DNA of 64,000 nt from Fidelibacterota bacterium. GTDB lineage: Bacteria > Fidelibacterota > Marinisomatia > SCGC-AAA003-L08 > D37C17. This document shows positions 29,569 to 40,389 of this stretch, piece by piece (position 1 is the first letter of the stretch; each line of letters starts with the position of its first letter). Under the pieces are notes generated by a model. The model did no database searches. It had not been told where the DNA came from and was given only the letters and a program-made list of their open reading frames with translations. The stretch spans positions 14,298 through 78,297 of the forward strand of contig PANN01000007.1 in NCBI GenBank assembly GCA_002707645.1, given 5' to 3'. The position numbers were made by a program, and so were the translations under genes.

Positions 29569-30141
29569 TTATTTCCCTGTACTTCCTGGTTTAGTTATTT
29601 CAATTTTATCAAGCCAATCAGGTATATTACTTTTATCCCAACTTTTAACATCTAATTTTAACAAAGAATTAAATGGAAAACCAAAATCTAATTTCTTATT
29701 AGATCTATCAACTAAACATACTATACCTTTAATATTTACATTTAAATTTGATAATAAATTTATTAACTCAATAATTGATCCACCTGTTGTAACAATATCT
29801 TCGACAATTAATACATTAGCATTCTTTTCAACTGTAAATCCTCTTCTAAATTGCATTTCACCATTTATCCTTTCACTAAAAATATGTTTACAGTTTATAT
29901 GTTTACCCACACCACCTGATAATAATATTCCTCCTATTGCAGCTCCCACGACTAAATTTATATTTTGACTTTTAAACTCATTAGACATCTCTAAGCAAAT
30001 TTTATCTAGAGCAATAGGATTTTCTAATAATCTAAATTTTTCAATATATGTATCGCTATGTCTTCCTGAAGTTAATTTAAAATGCCCCTTCATTATTGCA
30101 CCAGTCCACTTTAATAAATCCATTACTTCATTACTTTTCAT
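29569..30141 (-). CDS. pyrE: Orotate phosphoribosyltransferase
   Basis: GHFKLTSGRHSDTYIEKF, VVGAAIGGILL, VLIVEDIVTTGGSIIELI PRPP motif. Confidence 0.92.
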   Translation of the reverse strand: MKSNEVMDLLKWTGAIMKGHFKLTSGRHSDTYIEKFRLLENPIALDKICLEMSNEFKSQNINLVVGAAIGGILLSGGVGKHINCKHIFSERINGEMQFRRGFTVEKNANVLIVEDIVTTGGSIIELINLLSNLNVNIKGIVCLVDRSNKKLDFGFPFNSLLKLDVKSWDKSNIPDWLDKIEITKPGSTGK

Positions 30142-30923
30142 AATATTTCTCTAATCATATTTGTATAATTTTCTGTAGCCAATCTAATATCTGAAATTTT
30201 TTTATCCTTAAATGATAATATTGCTCTAGATACATTCACTAAAGAAAGATAATTTTTTTCTCCAATCTTTAATGATTTCTCTAAATTTCCTCCTTGAAAA
30301 CCTATACCTGGCATTAACCAAGGAATAGATTCTGAAATCAAACCAACTTGTTCTAATTCTTTATCATTTGTTGCACCAACTACAAGACCAATATTGTTAT
30401 ATTTATTCATCCTATTACACATTTGGATAACTAATTTATATAATTTATTATTATTTACACTTTTTTTTTGAAAATCTACACTTCCGGGGTTTGATGTTAA
30501 AGCTAAAATAAAGACACCTTTATTTTTATAATTAATAAATGGCTCAATTGAATCTGAACCCATATAAGGAGAAACTGTTATACTATCATATCCTAAATAA
30601 TTAAATATAGATTCTGCATAAAATTTTGATGAATTACCTATATCACCTCTTTTAGCATCAGCAATTGATATAGATTTTCCATTTATATATTCTGGAATTT
30701 TTTCTAAAATTTTATAACCCTTAGAACCATATCTTTCATAAAATGAAAAGTTAATTTTATAAATTGGACAAAGATCAATTGTAGCATCAATAATATCTTT
30801 AATATACAAATTCATATAATCTAATGAATTATTTTTTAAAGCTTTATTATCAATATCAAGACCTAAACAAAGTCTATTATTTTTTTCTAAACATTTTAAT
30901 TTTAACTTTTCATTAAAATTCAT
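30138..30923 (-). CDS. pyrF: Orotidine 5'-phosphate decarboxylase (type 2)
   Basis: LCLGLDID, SIADAKRGDIGNSSKFYAESIF, SITVSPYMGSDSIEPF, WLMPGIGFQGG. Confidence 0.9.
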   Translation of the reverse strand: MNFNEKLKLKCLEKNNRLCLGLDIDNKALKNNSLDYMNLYIKDIIDATIDLCPIYKINFSFYERYGSKGYKILEKIPEYINGKSISIADAKRGDIGNSSKFYAESIFNYLGYDSITVSPYMGSDSIEPFINYKNKGVFILALTSNPGSVDFQKKSVNNNKLYKLVIQMCNRMNKYNNIGLVVGATNDKELEQVGLISESIPWLMPGIGFQGGNLEKSLKIGEKNYLSLVNVSRAILSFKDKKISDIRLATENYTNMIREIL

Positions 30924-30974
30924 TTATTCTTATTTTTTTTTTAATTGTCAATAACATAAATTTACAATGATATT

Positions 30975-31538
30975 ATGAAACAATTATCATTAAATATAGT
31001 GAATAAATCTAACTCTAAAATAGTCGCTTCCTCATCTTATGATTTCAAAATAGAATTAATAAAAAGCATTGGTAGTGATGATATTCAAAATATTCTAGAT
31101 ATTTCTAAGGATTTCTCTGAAATTTATGGTAATAGATTGATTTTAAATAATAACAATATCCTTAAATATTTTAATGATAATACCCTTCCTTTCATAGCAA
31201 GATATAAAAAAGAAATTATTGGATATATTATAGGAGTTCCTCTTGAGTACTTTAAGCAAGAGAGCTGGTCTCATTTTGACACAAATATAAATAAAAATAA
31301 TACCATTTATACATATGCTTTTTTTATGAAGAAACAATATAGAAAAAAAGGCGGTTTTTCAAAAACATTGAAAATGATATATTTAAATTGGTCAAAAAAG
31401 AAGGGATTTAAATATGTTTCTGGCCATGTTATTGAAGGAACATCAAACAAATTTTCTAAAAAGTCAGAAATAATTAAAATTTTTCCAAATTGGTATGGTT
31501 TAAATAAACCATATGAATATTACAGAAGAATGTTATAA
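30975..31538 (+). CDS. GNAT-like N-acetyltransferase
   Basis: LPFIARYKKEIIGYIIGVPLEYF … YTYAFFMKKQYRKKGGFSKTLKMIYLNWSKKKGFKYVSGHV acyl-CoA-binding-like pattern. Confidence 0.55.
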   Translation: MKQLSLNIVNKSNSKIVASSSYDFKIELIKSIGSDDIQNILDISKDFSEIYGNRLILNNNNILKYFNDNTLPFIARYKKEIIGYIIGVPLEYFKQESWSHFDTNINKNNTIYTYAFFMKKQYRKKGGFSKTLKMIYLNWSKKKGFKYVSGHVIEGTSNKFSKKSEIIKIFPNWYGLNKPYEYYRRML

Positions 31539-31547
31539 TTTAATATT

Positions 31548-32426
31548 ATGATTATCATAATTTTATTTTTAAATATTAGTTTACTTGGTTACTCGCTTCA
31601 AGATGTCTATGATAATGCAAATTCTCTTGAAAATTATGATAAGTATTTAATATTATCTCCAGATCATGTATACATAGGAGGATTAGGTTTATATCAAGGG
31701 AATACATATATTGACTGCAATGGCGCTATCATTAATTTAGAAGATGGTAATGGAATCTGGATATATGGAGATCAAAATTATCAAACAAATTTAGATATTC
31801 AAGAATGTATAATAACTAATAGTCTATATTATGGATTAAGCTTTAGCGGAGAATCAACTGGAAGTATCAAAAATTGCAATTTAATAAATACAAATTTTGG
31901 TCTTAAACTATTTGATAATTCTATTGTTTCTGTAGATAATTCTATTTTTGCATTTAATAATTCTATGGGCATTGCTTTGTATTCAGAAAGCCCAATTTTA
32001 GATATTTCATATTCCTTATTTTGGAATAACGAGGATGATTACCTTGAAAATTGTCCTGGCTGAGGTAATATATGGACTCAGTTTGAGTTAAATTCTGGAA
32101 TGGGAATTTTATATAATGATCCACTATTCGTAGATGCAAATCATTGGAATTTTAATATCACTTTAAACTCGCCATGTATTAATTATGGAAACCCTAACAT
32201 ATATGATTTTGATGGTAGTATATCTGATATTGGTGCACTACAATATAATCCAGGCTGTATGTTAACAGGCGATTTTAATAATGATAATTATGTAGATATT
32301 CTTGATGTTATTAAACTTGTGAATTGTGTATTATTTGCAGAATGCTCAAATTGTTCAGATTTGAATAATGATAGCATGTATAATGTATTAGATATTATAG
32401 ATTTAGTGAATATTATAATTAATTAG
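31548..32426 (+). pseudogene. Exported beta-helix-like protein with C-terminal dockerin-like repeats, interrupted by in-frame TGA at 32061-32063
   Basis: ORFs 31548..32063 and 32100..32426 share one frame with no other stop between them. N-terminal signal peptide and right-handed-helix repeats; C-terminal GDFNNDNYVDILDVIKLVN / SDLNNDSMYNVLDIIDLVN. Confidence 0.65.
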
Positions 32427-32435
32427 ATTTTTTAT

Positions 32436-33632
32436 TTACTGTAGTTTCCCATTTTTTACGACTTTTGATATTTTTGTATTCGATGAATCAAACCAGTAAG
32501 GTATTTCTTCTAAATTATTAATATTCCACAAAATAAAATCAGCTTTATATTTTTTTCTTATTAGACCTAGACTATCCTCTTTTTGTAATGATCTAGCTGC
32601 ATTATAGGTAACTCCTAAAAATGATTCCTCAAGAGACAGTCCACACTTTTGCATGGCTAAAAACATAATATTTGACAAAGATCTTATAGTACAAGTACCT
32701 GGATTAAAATCTGAAGCCAACGCAACTGTACAGCCTTTATCAATTAATTTTCTACCATTTGCATACTTCTCTTTGTTAAGAAAAAAAGTTGTCCCTGGTA
32801 AAATTGTTGCAACAGTTTTAGAATTTGCAAGAGCATTAATACCTTTATCGTTTATTACCATTAAATGATCAGCTGATAGAGCACCAATATTAGCAGCAAG
32901 TTCTGAAGCACCAAAATAATTAAATTCATCAGCATGAACTCTTGGCTTCAAATTATATTTTTTTGATGTTTCTAAAATTCTCTCACTTTGTTTTATATTA
33001 AAATATCCTTCTTCACAAAATACATCACAAAATACTGCCAATTTCTGTTCAGCTATTTGTGGAATCATTTCTTCACATATTAAATCAACATACTCCTTTA
33101 ATTCATATTCTTTAGGAATATCATGAGCACCTAAAAATGTTGGAATAATATCCAGACATAGTTCTTCATTTATTTTTTGTATAACTTTTAAAGACTTAAT
33201 CTCATCTTTTACTGATAAACCATAACCTGATTTAGCCTCCATTGTTGTTGTTCCAAAATTAATAAATGGTTTTATGTTTTTAAGAGAATATTCAAATAAC
33301 TCATCAAATGAAGAATTTCTTAAACTTTTAATTGAGGATAGAATTCCACCTCCCATTTTTTTAATATCATCATAACTTTTACCATTTAATCTCATATTAA
33401 ATTCATTTGCTCTATTACCTATAAATATTGGATGAGTGTGTGAATCAATAAATCCAGGAGTTAATACACAGTTTTCAGCATCAATAACATTACATTTTTC
33501 ATTAATAGATTTATCAATAGAAAGTATTTTATTATTTTCAATTAATATCTCATGATTTTTAAAGATATCGACTGTAGAAGAATCAGGGTTCCAAGTATAA
33601 ATTTTACTAATATTAATAATTTTAGTTTTCAA
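32436..33632 (-). CDS. hutI: Imidazolonepropionase
   Basis: LTPGFIDSHTHPIFIGNRANEFNMRL, TTTMEAKSGYGL, AHDIPKEYE, LASDFNPGTCTIRSLSNIM. Confidence 0.93.
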   Translation of the reverse strand: MKTKIINISKIYTWNPDSSTVDIFKNHEILIENNKILSIDKSINEKCNVIDAENCVLTPGFIDSHTHPIFIGNRANEFNMRLNGKSYDDIKKMGGGILSSIKSLRNSSFDELFEYSLKNIKPFINFGTTTMEAKSGYGLSVKDEIKSLKVIQKINEELCLDIIPTFLGAHDIPKEYELKEYVDLICEEMIPQIAEQKLAVFCDVFCEEGYFNIKQSERILETSKKYNLKPRVHADEFNYFGASELAANIGALSADHLMVINDKGINALANSKTVATILPGTTFFLNKEKYANGRKLIDKGCTVALASDFNPGTCTIRSLSNIMFLAMQKCGLSLEESFLGVTYNAARSLQKEDSLGLIRKKYKADFILWNINNLEEIPYWFDSSNTKISKVVKNGKLQ

Positions 33633-33634
33633 AA

Positions 33635-35278
33635 CTAAGAAGGTATCTTAAGATTTCTATCACTGGCTACTTTTATTGCTTTTTCATACCCTGCATCAAG
33701 GTGCCTAGCAACACCTAATCCGGGATCATTAGTTAAAACTCTATTAATTCTTTCTTTCATTTCTATTGAACCATCAGCAACAATAACAACTCCCGCATGT
33801 ATTGACAATCCCATACCAACACCTCCACCATGGTGTAAAGATGTCCAACTTGATCCTCCAGATACACTTAACATTGCATTTAAAATTGGCCAATCTGCAA
33901 CAGCATCAGAACCATCTTTCATTGCCTCAGTTTCTCTATTTGGTGAGGCAACTGAACCACAGTCCAAATGATCTCTTCCAATAACTATAGGTGCTTTTAA
34001 TTCTCCAGATGCAACCATATCATTAATAGCTTCTCCAAAAATATTTCTTTCTCTATAACCTAACCAACATATTCTAGCAGGCAAACCTTGAAATTGAACT
34101 TTTTCTTGAGCTAAAGTAATCCATTTTTTAAGAGATTGATCTTGAGGAAATAATTCTAATACTTTTTTATCTGTTTTATATATATCTTCTGGATCACCAG
34201 ATAAAGCTACCCATCTAAAGGGACCTTTCCCTTCACAAAAAAGAGGTCTAATATATTCAGGAACAAAGCCAGGAAAATTAAAAGCATTTTTAAGTCCTCC
34301 TTTTTCTTTGGCCTGACCTCTTAAATTATTACCATAGTCAAAAACTATTGAACCTTTTTTCTGTAAATCTAACATAGATTTACAGTGGATAGTCATCGAT
34401 TCATAAGATAACTTTATATACTTATTTGGGTTGTTTTTACGTAATTCTAAAGCATCTTTATAAGATAATTGATGTGGAATATACCCATTTAATTCATCAT
34501 GTGCAGATGTTTGATCTGTAACAATATCAGGTATAATATTTTCCTTTACAAATTTAGGAAATAATTCTGCAGCGTTCCCAAGTAAACCAATAGATAATGC
34601 TTTTTTGTTTTCTTTTGCTTTTAATGCTATTTCTACTGCTTCATTAAAAGATTTAATTTTTATATCAAGATAACCAGTTTTAATTCTCTTATCAATTCTG
34701 CTTTCATCAAATTCAATTGTTATATTTACACCTTCATTCATTGTAACAGCTAATGGTTGTGCACCTCCCATACCACCAAGTCCAGCAGTTAAAGTTAAGG
34801 TTCCCTTTAAACTTCCATTAAAATTCTTTCTTGCTACTTCTGCTAATGTTTCAAAAGTACCCTGCAAAATTCCTTGTGTACCAATATAAATCCAACTACC
34901 TGCGGTCATTTGACCATACATCATAAGTCCTTTTTTATCTAATTCTCTAAAATGCTCCCAATTAGCCCAATCAGGTACTAACATAGAATTTGATATAAGG
35001 ACACGAGGAGAATATTTGTGAGTTTTAAATACTGCTACAGCTTTACCAGATTGAATTAATAACGTCTCATCATCTTCAAGGTTAATTAAAGCTTTTTCAA
35101 TTTTTTCAAATTCAGACCAATTTCTTGCTGCTTTCCCAAATCCACCATAAACTATTAAATTATCAGGGTCTTCCGCTACAATTGGATCTAAATTATTACG
35201 AAGCATTCTTAAGGCTGCTTCTTGATGCCAACCTTTACAAACTAAATTACTTCCAATATTTGATTTTATTAATTTCAT
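33635..35278 (-). CDS. hutU: Urocanate hydratase
   Basis: [98 protein letters not shown]. Confidence 0.96.
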   Translation of the reverse strand: MKLIKSNIGSNLVCKGWHQEAALRMLRNNLDPIVAEDPDNLIVYGGFGKAARNWSEFEKIEKALINLEDDETLLIQSGKAVAVFKTHKYSPRVLISNSMLVPDWANWEHFRELDKKGLMMYGQMTAGSWIYIGTQGILQGTFETLAEVARKNFNGSLKGTLTLTAGLGGMGGAQPLAVTMNEGVNITIEFDESRIDKRIKTGYLDIKIKSFNEAVEIALKAKENKKALSIGLLGNAAELFPKFVKENIIPDIVTDQTSAHDELNGYIPHQLSYKDALELRKNNPNKYIKLSYESMTIHCKSMLDLQKKGSIVFDYGNNLRGQAKEKGGLKNAFNFPGFVPEYIRPLFCEGKGPFRWVALSGDPEDIYKTDKKVLELFPQDQSLKKWITLAQEKVQFQGLPARICWLGYRERNIFGEAINDMVASGELKAPIVIGRDHLDCGSVASPNRETEAMKDGSDAVADWPILNAMLSVSGGSSWTSLHHGGGVGMGLSIHAGVVIVADGSIEMKERINRVLTNDPGLGVARHLDAGYEKAIKVASDRNLKIPS

Positions 35279-35280
35279 AT

Positions 35281-36462
35281 TTAATCTATATAAAAATTCA
35301 AAGTTTTATAAATTGGATTATACCAATTTGTGGTATCTTTAACAATATTATAAGGAAATATTGAAAAATTATTAAACCCTTCAATTCTAGATAATAAAAT
35401 TTTATTTGAAATTATTGACTGATTTTGATTATATACAGATATACCAATTGATATTTTATCTTTATCTAAATTTCTTGAATTAATAATTCTATTAATTGAA
35501 TTATATTTATCAAAATCATCATAATAATTCATTATGATACAAAAATCAATAATATCTTCTTCTATCCAAGATTCCCAATCTTGAAACCATCTATACTTTG
35601 CTTCTAACATATCTGGCTTTACTGCAGCACTAACTTGGAGATTCAATGAATCATTCAATATTAAATATTTAATAGATCTAACAAATTGAGTTATTTTATT
35701 TATTTTAAATTGCTCCCAATTTGTCTGCATTGAATCTACATATTCTTTATTATAGCCAAATCTCTCTGATATAATTCCTCTCTTTAAATCAACAGGGTTA
35801 ATTAAGAATTTATCTTCAAACTCTTTTAATCCATACTGATTATATCCATAAAAATTATCTTGATATCTTAAATAGTCTAAATGAATTCCATGAATATTAT
35901 AATTTTTAATTAATTCATTAATAACATTAAGTAAATGAGTATTAACATCGGGATTTAAAGGGGAAAGGTAAATACCCTCCCATGATTTGGAATGTATCTG
36001 ATGTAAAGGTATAGATATATCTGACTTTCCATTTAAATCAACTTCAAAACATTCTTCACAATTATAATAAAGATGATTTTCATTTATAGGTTTTTTATCA
36101 GAAGACCATAGAATATATGTATTAAACCATGCATGTATTTCAATATCAGTACTATCAACTTTTTCTAAAATATAATTTAATGGATCAAAAATAGAATCTA
36201 ATTTTTCATGTTTAGGAACTAATTCAGAATTATAAAGAGCATCACCTCTAAATCTAACTTGATAAAAAAGTTTATTAACTTTATTTTTTATAGCAAAATT
36301 ATATACTGAATCGACACTACTACTATCAAGAATACTAGTAGATTTAACCCAAAGTGAATTATCTACAATTTTAGGAAGTAATGATTTTGGAAATATATTT
36401 AAGGAAAAAAATAGGAAAACAATAAAAAAAAATTTTATTTTTCTATTAACATAATTCAACAA
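35281..36462 (-). CDS. GHL10-type glycosyl hydrolase-like exported protein
   Basis: [89 protein letters not shown]. Confidence 0.7.
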   Translation of the reverse strand: MLNYVNRKIKFFFIVFLFFSLNIFPKSLLPKIVDNSLWVKSTSILDSSSVDSVYNFAIKNKVNKLFYQVRFRGDALYNSELVPKHEKLDSIFDPLNYILEKVDSTDIEIHAWFNTYILWSSDKKPINENHLYYNCEECFEVDLNGKSDISIPLHQIHSKSWEGIYLSPLNPDVNTHLLNVINELIKNYNIHGIHLDYLRYQDNFYGYNQYGLKEFEDKFLINPVDLKRGIISERFGYNKEYVDSMQTNWEQFKINKITQFVRSIKYLILNDSLNLQVSAAVKPDMLEAKYRWFQDWESWIEEDIIDFCIIMNYYDDFDKYNSINRIINSRNLDKDKISIGISVYNQNQSIISNKILLSRIEGFNNFSIFPYNIVKDTTNWYNPIYKTLNFYID

Positions 36463-36464
36463 AT

Positions 36465-36902
36465 TTATTTTTTATCTTCTGTTTTTTCGCTTACTTTTTT
36501 AGGTGACTCATCATTTGAATCAGCTTGTTCACTTGATTTAAAATCAACAAACTCTAGAATTGAAACCTTAGCATCATCATTTTTTCTATTACCAACCTTA
36601 ATTATTCTGGTGTAACCTCCAGATCTACTTTCATAATTAGGAGCGATCTCGTGAATCAATGTATTAGCAATTTCTTTTTTATAACTACCTTTAACTTTTT
36701 TCAGAATTAATCTTCTACCATGAACATTATTTTTTTTTGCATATGTAACTAATCTTTCAACATACTTTTGTACTTCTTTTGCTTTAGGAAGAGTTGTAGT
36801 TATATGTTTATGTTTTATCAAAGAACAAGCCATATTGCTCATGAGTGCTTTTCTATGACTAGCTGTTCTATTTAATTTTCTACCTTTTTTTAAATGTCTC
36901 AT
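36465..36902 (-). CDS. rplQ: 50S ribosomal protein L17
   Basis: MRHLKKGRKLNRTASHRKALMSNMACSLIKHKHITTTLPKAKE; hydrophilic C-terminal tail. Confidence 0.97.
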   Translation of the reverse strand: MRHLKKGRKLNRTASHRKALMSNMACSLIKHKHITTTLPKAKEVQKYVERLVTYAKKNNVHGRRLILKKVKGSYKKEIANTLIHEIAPNYESRSGGYTRIIKVGNRKNDDAKVSILEFVDFKSSEQADSNDESPKKVSEKTEDKK

Positions 36903-36915
36903 ATAAAATACCTAT

Positions 36916-37890
36916 CTAATCTTTCATGAATTGGCTTATATCCATACCAAATTTCAAATTAAGTTCACCTAATTTCTCATTAAGCTCTGTTAAAGATTTT
37001 CTACCAAAGTTCTTAAATTTTAGCATTTCACTTTCATCCTTACTAACCAAATCAGAAATTTGATGTATACCCGCTGCTTGCAAGCAATTATGACTTCTTA
37101 CAGATAATTCCATTTCATCAATACTCTTTAATAAAGTTGCTTTGATTTCGATTGCCTGATTTGCTTCTTCATTATCAATTGCCTTAATTCTTGTAGCATC
37201 ATCAAACATAAAGAAGGATAAATGCTGAATAAGAATACTTGCAGCATGATTAATACAATCTTTTGCTGAAGTTGAACCATCAGTATCAACTTCTAGCAAT
37301 AATCTTTCTTGACCTTCAGTAGATGCTGGAATAGGTATAACTTCCCAAGCAACATTGAGGACAGGATTAAAAATAGAATCAACAGCAATCGTTCCAAGTG
37401 TATCATCAGATCTCTTATTACTTTCAGAACCAACGTAACCTTTGCCCCTAGAAACACGAATTTCAATTTCTAAAGAAGTTTTTTTATTGAAAGTCATTAT
37501 AGGCAAAGAACCATTAATAACTGAAAAATCATCTAAATATTTATTTAATTCCTCTGCTTTAAAGACTCCAGCATTATCATAGTTAAGTTTAAATGAAATT
37601 AATTCACTTGTAACATCATCATTCATTTTAAATCTTATTTTTTTAAAGTTTAGAATGATATCTGGAAGATCTTCAGAAACACCTTTAATAGTTGAAAATT
37701 CATGCGATACTCCATCAATTTTAATTGATGTTATTGCAGCACCAGGTAAAGTAGTTAATAAAGTTCTTCTAAGTGCATTACCAACTGTTACAGCATAACC
37801 TCTATCAAATGGCTCAACGCTAACTTTTGCATAACTTTTTTTATCATCTTCAAATTTAATATTTAAATCATTAAAATATTTTACTGACAT
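36916..37890 (-). CDS. rpoA: RNA polymerase alpha subunit
   Basis: FDRGYAVTVGNALRRTLLTTLPGAAITSIKIDGVSHEFSTIKGVSEDLPDIILN; CTD SVRSHNCLQAAGIHQISDLV. Confidence 0.98.
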   Translation of the reverse strand: MSVKYFNDLNIKFEDDKKSYAKVSVEPFDRGYAVTVGNALRRTLLTTLPGAAITSIKIDGVSHEFSTIKGVSEDLPDIILNFKKIRFKMNDDVTSELISFKLNYDNAGVFKAEELNKYLDDFSVINGSLPIMTFNKKTSLEIEIRVSRGKGYVGSESNKRSDDTLGTIAVDSIFNPVLNVAWEVIPIPASTEGQERLLLEVDTDGSTSAKDCINHAASILIQHLSFFMFDDATRIKAIDNEEANQAIEIKATLLKSIDEMELSVRSHNCLQAAGIHQISDLVSKDESEMLKFKNFGRKSLTELNEKLGELNLKFGMDISQFMKD

Positions 37891-37902
37891 AATTAATTTC
37901 CT

Positions 37903-38514
37903 TTATTTTGAATATAACTCAACTACTAATTGTTCATTTAACGGTTCTAATATTTCATCTCTTGTTGGAGATTTATCAAAAGTTCCTCTTAGTTTACTTT
38001 TATCAAGAGTCAACCAAGGCATAGGATTATCACTTTTAATTCTTCTCATAGAATTAAGAAATATATCATTTTTTCTACTTTTGCTCCTTACTTCAATTAT
38101 ATCTCCATCACTTAAGTTGTAAGAAGGTATATTTACTACCTTGTTATTAACTAGGAAGTGCTTATGAGAAACTAATTGTCTAGCTGCACTTCTTGTGTTA
38201 GCAAGACCTAATCTATAAATAGTATTATCTAATCTAGACTCGAGTGAAATCAATAGATTATCACCAGTTGCACCCATTTTATTATTTGCTTTTTTAAAAT
38301 AGTTTCTAAATTGTTTTTCTAGAATACCATACAAATATTTAATTCTTTGTTTTTCTCTTAATTGAACACCATAGTTAGATAATTTTCTTCTCCTTGATTG
38401 ACCATGTTGGCCTGGAGGATAATTTTTTCTAATCGAAGAGAACTTTTCTGATTCAAACACAGGAAATTCTAATCTTCTACATATTCTTGCTCTTGGACCT
38501 CTATATCTTGCCAT
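37903..38514 (-). CDS. rpsD: 30S ribosomal protein S4
   Basis: MARYRGPRARICRRLE, YPPGQHGQSRRRKLSNYGVQLREKQR. Confidence 0.98.
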   Translation of the reverse strand: MARYRGPRARICRRLEFPVFESEKFSSIRKNYPPGQHGQSRRRKLSNYGVQLREKQRIKYLYGILEKQFRNYFKKANNKMGATGDNLLISLESRLDNTIYRLGLANTRSAARQLVSHKHFLVNNKVVNIPSYNLSDGDIIEVRSKSRKNDIFLNSMRRIKSDNPMPWLTLDKSKLRGTFDKSPTRDEILEPLNEQLVVELYSK

Positions 38515-38525
38515 TTAATGCTCCT

Positions 38526-38906
38526 TTAAACTCTTCTCTTTTTAGAAGGTCTACATCCATTATGAGGAATTGGAGTTAAATCCATTATTCCCGTTACTTT
38601 TAAACCTGAAGCCATCAATGCCCGCACAGCAGCTTCTCTTCCACCACCTGGACCTTTAATCATTACTTCAATAGTTGTTAAACCTCTTGAAATTCCATCC
38701 GCAGCTGCTTTTTCTGCAGCCTGAGCAGCAGCAAATGGTGTATTTTTTCTTGAACCTTTAAAGCCTACCATCCCAGAACTTGCCCATGAAATTGTATTGC
38801 CATATTTATCAGTTAAAGTTATAACTGTATTATTAAATGTTGACTTGATAAAAGCAATACCTTGAGGATCAACTTTTGCTTTTTTCTTATTTGATTGTTT
38901 CGCCAT
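38526..38906 (-). CDS. rpsK: 30S ribosomal protein S11
   Basis: [42 protein letters not shown]. Confidence 0.98.
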   Translation of the reverse strand: MAKQSNKKKAKVDPQGIAFIKSTFNNTVITLTDKYGNTISWASSGMVGFKGSRKNTPFAAAQAAEKAAADGISRGLTTIEVMIKGPGGGREAAVRALMASGLKVTGIMDLTPIPHNGCRPSKKRRV

Positions 38907-38917
38907 AAATTAAACCT

Positions 38918-39292
38918 TTAAACCGCCTTTTTCTTATTTGCTATAGTTTTCTTTTTACCTTTTCGTGTTCTTGAATTATTTTTAGTATTTTGGCCATTAA
39001 CAGGCAACCCTCTTTTATGTCTTAACCCTCTATATGCTCCAATATCAATTAATCTTTTGATATTTCTTCCAACTTGACTTCGCAATTCTCCTTCAACAAG
39101 ATAATTTTCTGATAGTTCATTTCTTATCTTTAAAATCTGTTCTTCATTTAACTGATTTGTTTTAGTTTTTGGATTAATATCAATAGCCTTTAAAATTAAT
39201 TTTGATTTTGCTAATCCAATACCAAAAATATAAGTTAAACTTATTAAGATTGATTTATTTGCTGGTAAATCTACTCCTGATATTCTAGCCAT
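38918..39292 (-). CDS. rpsM: 30S ribosomal protein S13
   Basis: [52 protein letters not shown]. Start trimmed to ATG at 39292. Confidence 0.97.
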   Translation of the reverse strand: MARISGVDLPANKSILISLTYIFGIGLAKSKLILKAIDINPKTKTNQLNEEQILKIRNELSENYLVEGELRSQVGRNIKRLIDIGAYRGLRHKRGLPVNGQNTKNNSRTRKGKKKTIANKKKAV

Positions 39293-39293
39293 A

Positions 39294-39407
39294 CTATCCT
39301 TGCCTTTGCTTATGTTTAGGATTTTCACATATTACACGCACAACGCCACTGCGTCTAATAATTTTACATTTAATACATATTTTTTTTACTGATGATCTTA
39401 CTTTCAT
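39294..39407 (-). CDS. rpmJ: 50S ribosomal protein L36
   Basis: Reverse-complement translation [37 protein letters not shown] (37 aa, CxxC…C…H zinc ribbon); below ORF-track length cutoff. Confidence 0.97.
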   Translation of the reverse strand: MKVRSSVKKICIKCKIIRRSGVVRVICENPKHKQRQG

Positions 39408-39422
39408 AATTATATTACCATA

Positions 39423-39638
39423 TTAGTATCTAAAAACAATTCTTCCTTTACTTAAATCATAAGGAGACATTTCTATTTTTACCTTATCTCCAGGCATTAG
39501 TTTTATATAATGCATTCTCATTTTACCTGATACATGAGCTAAAATAACATGCTCGTTATCTAAAACTACCCTAAATGTAGCATTAGGTAATGTTTCTTGT
39601 ATCTTTCCATCAACTTCTATAGGTTTTTCTTTTGCCAT
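39423..39638 (-). CDS. infA: Translation initiation factor IF-1
   Basis: [71 protein letters not shown]. Confidence 0.98.
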   Translation of the reverse strand: MAKEKPIEVDGKIQETLPNATFRVVLDNEHVILAHVSGKMRMHYIKLMPGDKVKIEMSPYDLSKGRIVFRY

Positions 39639-39644
39639 ATTTTT

Positions 39645-40388
39645 CTAAGCTGTTAAAATTTTCACTTTATTATCTATTAAAGCTATAGAATGCTCAAAAT
39701 GTGCTGAAGGTGAACCATCAGAAGTTGAAATAGTCCAATTATCTTCTTTTGTATAAACCTCAAAACTACCCATATTAATCATGGGTTCTATAGCTAAACA
39801 TAAACCATCTTCAATTAAAGGTCCTTGGTTATAAATACCAAAATTAGGGACTTGCGGCTCTTCATGTAATTTCCTTCCAATTCCATGTCCAACTAATTCT
39901 CTAACAACACTAAAACCATTTTTTTCAACAAAATTCTGTATAACTGAACCAATATTACCTATTTTAGCATTAACCTTAACCTCTTTAATACCTAACATAA
40001 GTGATTCTCTAGTTACATCTAATAATTTTTGTTTTTCACTAGAAATACTACCAACAGAAAATGTTTTTGCATGATCACCATAAAAATCGTCACAAATTGT
40101 TCCAACATCAATCCCAATAATCTCACCATCTTTCAGAACTCTATTACTTGGAACCCCATGTACAACTTCATCTTCGATTGAAACACATAAAGTACCTGGA
40201 AAACCATATAATCCCTTAAAACCTGGAATCGCATTATTTTTTCTAATAAAATTTTCTGCAATTTCATCCAATTCGATGGTTGTAATACCTGGTTTAACAT
40301 GTTCTTCAATTAGAAACAAAGTGTCTTTTACAATTTGTCCTGCACGATACAATTTTTCAATCTCAGATTTATTCTTAAGATGAATCAT
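39645..40388 (-). CDS. map: Methionine aminopeptidase type I
   Basis: [27 protein letters not shown]-like motif, [42 protein letters not shown]. Confidence 0.97.
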   Translation of the reverse strand: [247 protein letters not shown]

Positions 40389-40389
40389 T

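Noticed and set aside
32061-32063. UGA recoded genome-wide as tryptophan, or selenocysteine at this site
   Set aside because: TGA serves as the natural stop for pgsB, pilN, a minor pilin and pilD here, and no convincing SECIS-like hairpin was seen just downstream; single-gene nonsense, error or readthrough is more likely.
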